DNA of 64,000 bases from contig PHBP01000009.1 in NCBI GenBank assembly GCA_002842035.1, positions 46,831 to 110,830 of the forward strand, given 5' to 3'. A program made the translations under genes and the position numbers. The notes under the pieces are model-generated. The model was not told the DNA's origin and did not search any database. It worked only from the letters and a program-made list of their open reading frames with translations. Within the stretch, counting starts at the first letter, position 1, and the number at the start of each line of letters is the position of its first letter. Below are positions 62,201 through 64,000 of this stretch, in pieces. Source of the DNA: Candidatus Cloacimonetes bacterium HGW-Cloacimonetes-2. Its GTDB lineage: Bacteria; Cloacimonadota; Cloacimonadia; Cloacimonadales; Cloacimonadaceae.

Positions 62201-64000
62201 GGTCACTGTAAACGGTATGGGTATGGGAAATGTCTATAACAAGTTCACAGGCATTACTTACTGGAAGTCTTCCGGAACCCTTACCAATTGCACCATCACC
62301 GGCGTCAGAAACACTCCCTTTAGCGGTGCTCAGCATGGTGTATCCTTCTATGCCAATCACGAATCCGGCACCAATTTTGCTCAGGATATAAACTTGATCA
62401 ATTGCTCAGTTCTTGATTATCAGAAGGTTGCCATCGCCATCATCGGTGAAGGAACTCATGCCGATATTACCGGGTGCACAATTGTTGGTAATGGTCCTAC
62501 TAATATCACCGCACAAAATGGTATCCAAATCAGCGGACTGGCTACAGCCGTGATCCAAAACAACACGATCTCCGGAAACTATTGGAGCGGTGATAACTGG
62601 GCAGCGGCCAATATCCTGCTTAGCCAACCCGGGAGCGGAGTGCAGGTAATTGGTAATACTCTTACCAATTCCAATGCTTCTGTTTACTCCTATGCAGCAC
62701 CGGCTGTCTTGATCCAGGACAACATCATTCATACTGATACTGATTATGGTGTATTAGATTACAGCTCCACAGGCTCCGTTATCGATGGCAATAATATCTA
62801 TGATTGCTATCTGGGACTCTATACTTATGCTCAAAGTCAATCCACAATTACAGATAATACCTTCAACGGCAACGAGTATGGCGTATATATGGGCGGAGCG
62901 CTTGATAACATCACTGTAGCGAACAACAACTTCGGATCCAATGTGATCCAGCTGGATGTAAGCGGACAGGATAGCGGACAGGTTTTCGATCTCGATGCTA
63001 TAGTCCTGGCTAATACCTGGGCTGGAGCTTACATAGTTGGCGAGACCATATTTAGCAATACAGCTTCGATGATCTACGCTGAAGCTCCTGAAGCTTTGAT
63101 CAAGGATGAGGAAGAACAAACCTACTCGATCAAAGCTGTTGCCACCGAGAATATGCGTGGTGCAACAGTAAGAATCGTAATTCCCAAGGTTGATTTTGCA
63201 GAGCCCAATACATTTACTATGGGTGCGAACTTCGAATTTATGGATATTGTAGAAAGTCATACCACTACCGAATGGGTGTATGATGTAACAGTATCTATGC
63301 TGGGTGTTGGTGGAATTACCGCTAATGACTATACCTTCTTTACCTGGAAGATGACCAGCTTGGTAGATGCTAGCAATCTGGCTGGCAGTATTATCGGTGT
63401 TCCTTACGATTACGTAATAATGTATGACGAAATGAACCAGCCGATGGCTGTTCTGGGAACAACCGATGCCACAGTCATCATCGACAGTGGCGAGCCGGAA
63501 CTGGAACACGACAATGCTACTACCTATCCCAGCGGAATGCTGCTTACAGTGGATGCCGGTGGTTCAGGTCTCTTGGTGCGTCCTGTCTTTGAACTCACTA
63601 TGACCGATGACTACGACCTCTCCTATGCACAGTATATGATCATTGCTGAAGATGCTACTGCACCTGACGCAATCAATCAATTCAGCCTGGCTATGCCCGC
63701 TATCGATGGCACTGCTACTACCGGTTATACCTGGCAGCTTCCTGAATCAGTCGATGGGCTTGATGATGGTCTGTGGACTGTGTATTTCATAGTTGTGGAC
63801 GATGCCGGAAACTTCAGTATCTACGACTGGGATTTCGAGATTGATAAGACTGTTCCTGCCACACCTCTGTGGACTAGCTGTCTGACCACTGTCAATGGAG
63901 TTAATTCAGTAGATTTGGTATGGACAGGTGATGCTGCCAAGTACGACATCTGGGTACTGAACTACGACGATCTTACCGATGCCGGGGCATATCCTCTCTA
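59259..64000 (+). CDS. Giant secreted parallel beta-helix protein (3' end outside window)
   Basis: Open from the ATG at 59259 (GGAGG four bases upstream) to the window end: 1580 complete codons with no stop. Signal peptide at about 1-23 (LLFLVMLLGICLMWAA). Three beta-helix-starting modules of the form TIQAAINAA..GDVIxIAxGTYxE begin near 59346, 60238 and 61968, each followed by many N-x-I/F-x-x-N turns typical of right-handed parallel beta-helix (pectate-lyase-like) repeats. From about 63830 a fibronectin type III-like domain begins (PATPLWTSC...VDLVWTG). The fold is found in polysaccharide lyases and adhesins; no catalytic residues can be assigned. Surface or secreted; whether a sorting domain follows cannot be seen. 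Confidence 0.9.
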   Translation, partial: MSRTRNSLLFLVMLLGICLMWAATINVGPGEAYTTIQAAINAATTVDGDVIQIAEGTYNEALTIGKSLTLIGSGPAENPTTILASAASPIVQLSVTGKSFTFQNLIVEGNGTNLGIRAGASIAIETINIQDVIARNCKVGIYLAEGGDATIVNNLNFTRVTITNNAYIGAYIGRSVANGIVDDCLVTNNGYSDAESVSWQKCGIQFIDFNGVVLPKVQVINSTFINNGTGASSIERTGLVLYTAANTLSANELMTVSGCSFSDHPLYAVRIRNGYYVHNTATVNGTFTNNYLDIWFSNMDGFTSTTSNVRNSFAGVRSVGPDQRYDYNTIQAAINAASTNDVVLLAAGTYNENVNVNKTITLRGNGNDSIIQGISGVSGATTLTISASNVTVENLAVTRLGNTVALWNTALNSQGITINTSASGTLIQNCYIFGNRTGVYLNNTQSHTVKNCVITNNRTGVQLVNNVSNCTFEYNQITNNWTMGVLMYNETAGFVTTNAKINNNNISGNWYSQIECKTRFDNPTVSYDCKYNYYGTAIPTVVTTLAGEPGYAAQIPVCYGGTAVNPGLAEGYITGQESAKILYDPWYADAAMTTPDSNSYIAGHSYTFTVNSPNSEDGAKAYIWGFYTNNANAWVNTTYGSALIQNGQAEITYTVPNDYKRDFYWEVVVAQSPANQTRTTLWNPNGPWDQFDTYMLRGQTLSLEAYRFDNFTMDLNTASFKMVNNIGTYPQGDVEATVEVLQPWQGDISEYDNSLYNNTTLYRKIGFYPTYATDRGYTVEVVASNPGSPQFQQIRVTKPSIGYDVTLFGFRNTTTNDALGYMWWTTFPIAPLTSMDMTYDPLTGTATGSFATPLSYNVPYFIQPLADMDDPNTDYVFSYSGGSMDMLLAGGVITPIHNTNQGTYFSTVQAAVSAAADGDVIELASGTYQENLYIDRDLTIRSNDRNGIVFEAAPGMTPHNLNGSNYYAVIFVDNANVDLTGVTVNGMGMGNVYNKFTGITYWKSSGTLTNCTITGVRNTPFSGAQHGVSFYANHESGTNFAQDINLINCSVLDYQKVAIAIIGEGTHADITGCTIVGNGPTNITAQNGIQISGLATAVIQNNTISGNYWSGDNWAAANILLSQPGSGVQVIGNTLTNSNASVYSYAAPAVLIQDNIIHTDTDYGVLDYSSTGSVIDGNNIYDCYLGLYTYAQSQSTITDNTFNGNEYGVYMGGALDNITVANNNFGSNVIQLDVSGQDSGQVFDLDAIVLANTWAGAYIVGETIFSNTASMIYAEAPEALIKDEEEQTYSIKAVATENMRGATVRIVIPKVDFAEPNTFTMGANFEFMDIVESHTTTEWVYDVTVSMLGVGGITANDYTFFTWKMTSLVDASNLAGSIIGVPYDYVIMYDEMNQPMAVLGTTDATVIIDSGEPELEHDNATTYPSGMLLTVDAGGSGLLVRPVFELTMTDDYDLSYAQYMIIAEDATAPDAINQFSLAMPAIDGTATTGYTWQLPESVDGLDDGLWTVYFIVVDDAGNFSIYDWDFEIDKTVPATPLWTSCLTTVNGVNSVDLVWTGDAAKYDIWVLNYDDLTDAGAYPL

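Overview
The window (about 50% GC by eye) comes from a Gram-negative bacterium of the FCB group. The best match I can infer is Cloacimonadota (Candidatus Cloacimonas/Syntrophosphaera type). The reasons are several secreted proteins with type IX-like C-terminal sorting domains (motif YPNPF...LYNLRGQ...GxYxxRL), a PorV/PorQ-like outer membrane protein, a SecA with a long FCB-style insertion, and a mixture of housekeeping operons with very large surface proteins. This assignment is inference; no rRNA is present.

Layout. 1-2418 is the 3' part of a large secreted repeat protein ending in a fibronectin type III domain. 2756-7986 carries a two-CxxC disulfide oxidoreductase, Fpg, a secreted transglutaminase-like protein and a FetA/FetB-type ABC pair. 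8223-16227 (minus) is a tightly packed cluster: ABC ATPase and permease, YihY, PurH, tRNA-Ser, SppA, RNase G. 16475-24565 (plus) has an outer membrane protein, SecA, TopA and a second MacB-type permease. 24556-31092 contains a flavin-type oxidase, malic enzyme, a flippase-like membrane protein, an M42 peptidase, tRNA-Met, a PorV-like protein and Dxr. 31142-33337 (minus) is a PTS-IIA/CBS protein with an ion transporter. 33955-35496 is YifB/ComM. 35607-42034 (minus) is the classical rpmF-plsX-fabHDG-acpP-fabF-rnc cluster. From 42381 onward the window is richer in surface and accessory genes: a gingipain-family (C25) protease, an FG-GAP protein, a YprB-like nuclease, a patatin, a threonine aldolase, a membrane Ser/Thr kinase fused to a SUMF1 domain, a class V aminotransferase, a secreted GyrI-like protein with a membrane partner, and finally an open-ended giant parallel beta-helix protein (59259 to beyond the window).

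The most unusual feature is in the intergenic DNA. Five copies of a roughly 110-bp element (family A) share an identical 52-bp plan: three direct 11-bp units, an 8-bp spacer GTGRCGAC and one inverted 11-bp unit. A sequence-unrelated family B (two copies, in opposite orientation, about 25 kb apart) uses the same idea: 11-bp units around a 24-bp palindromic centre. The 1.5-kb gap before the beta-helix gene adds a 195-bp MITE-like element, a REPIN-like double hairpin and a stretch that may be a group II intron fragment. Housekeeping and surface genes often have a perfect TTGACA hexamer upstream, mostly without an obvious TATAAT.

How the genes work together: SecA exports proteins to the periplasm. 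The PorV-like protein and the sorting-domain proteins (4322, 42381, 46663) point to type IX-like secretion of proteases and adhesive proteins. The fab cluster with PlsX makes acyl chains for membrane lipids. SppA, RNase G, RNase III and Fpg are maintenance functions.
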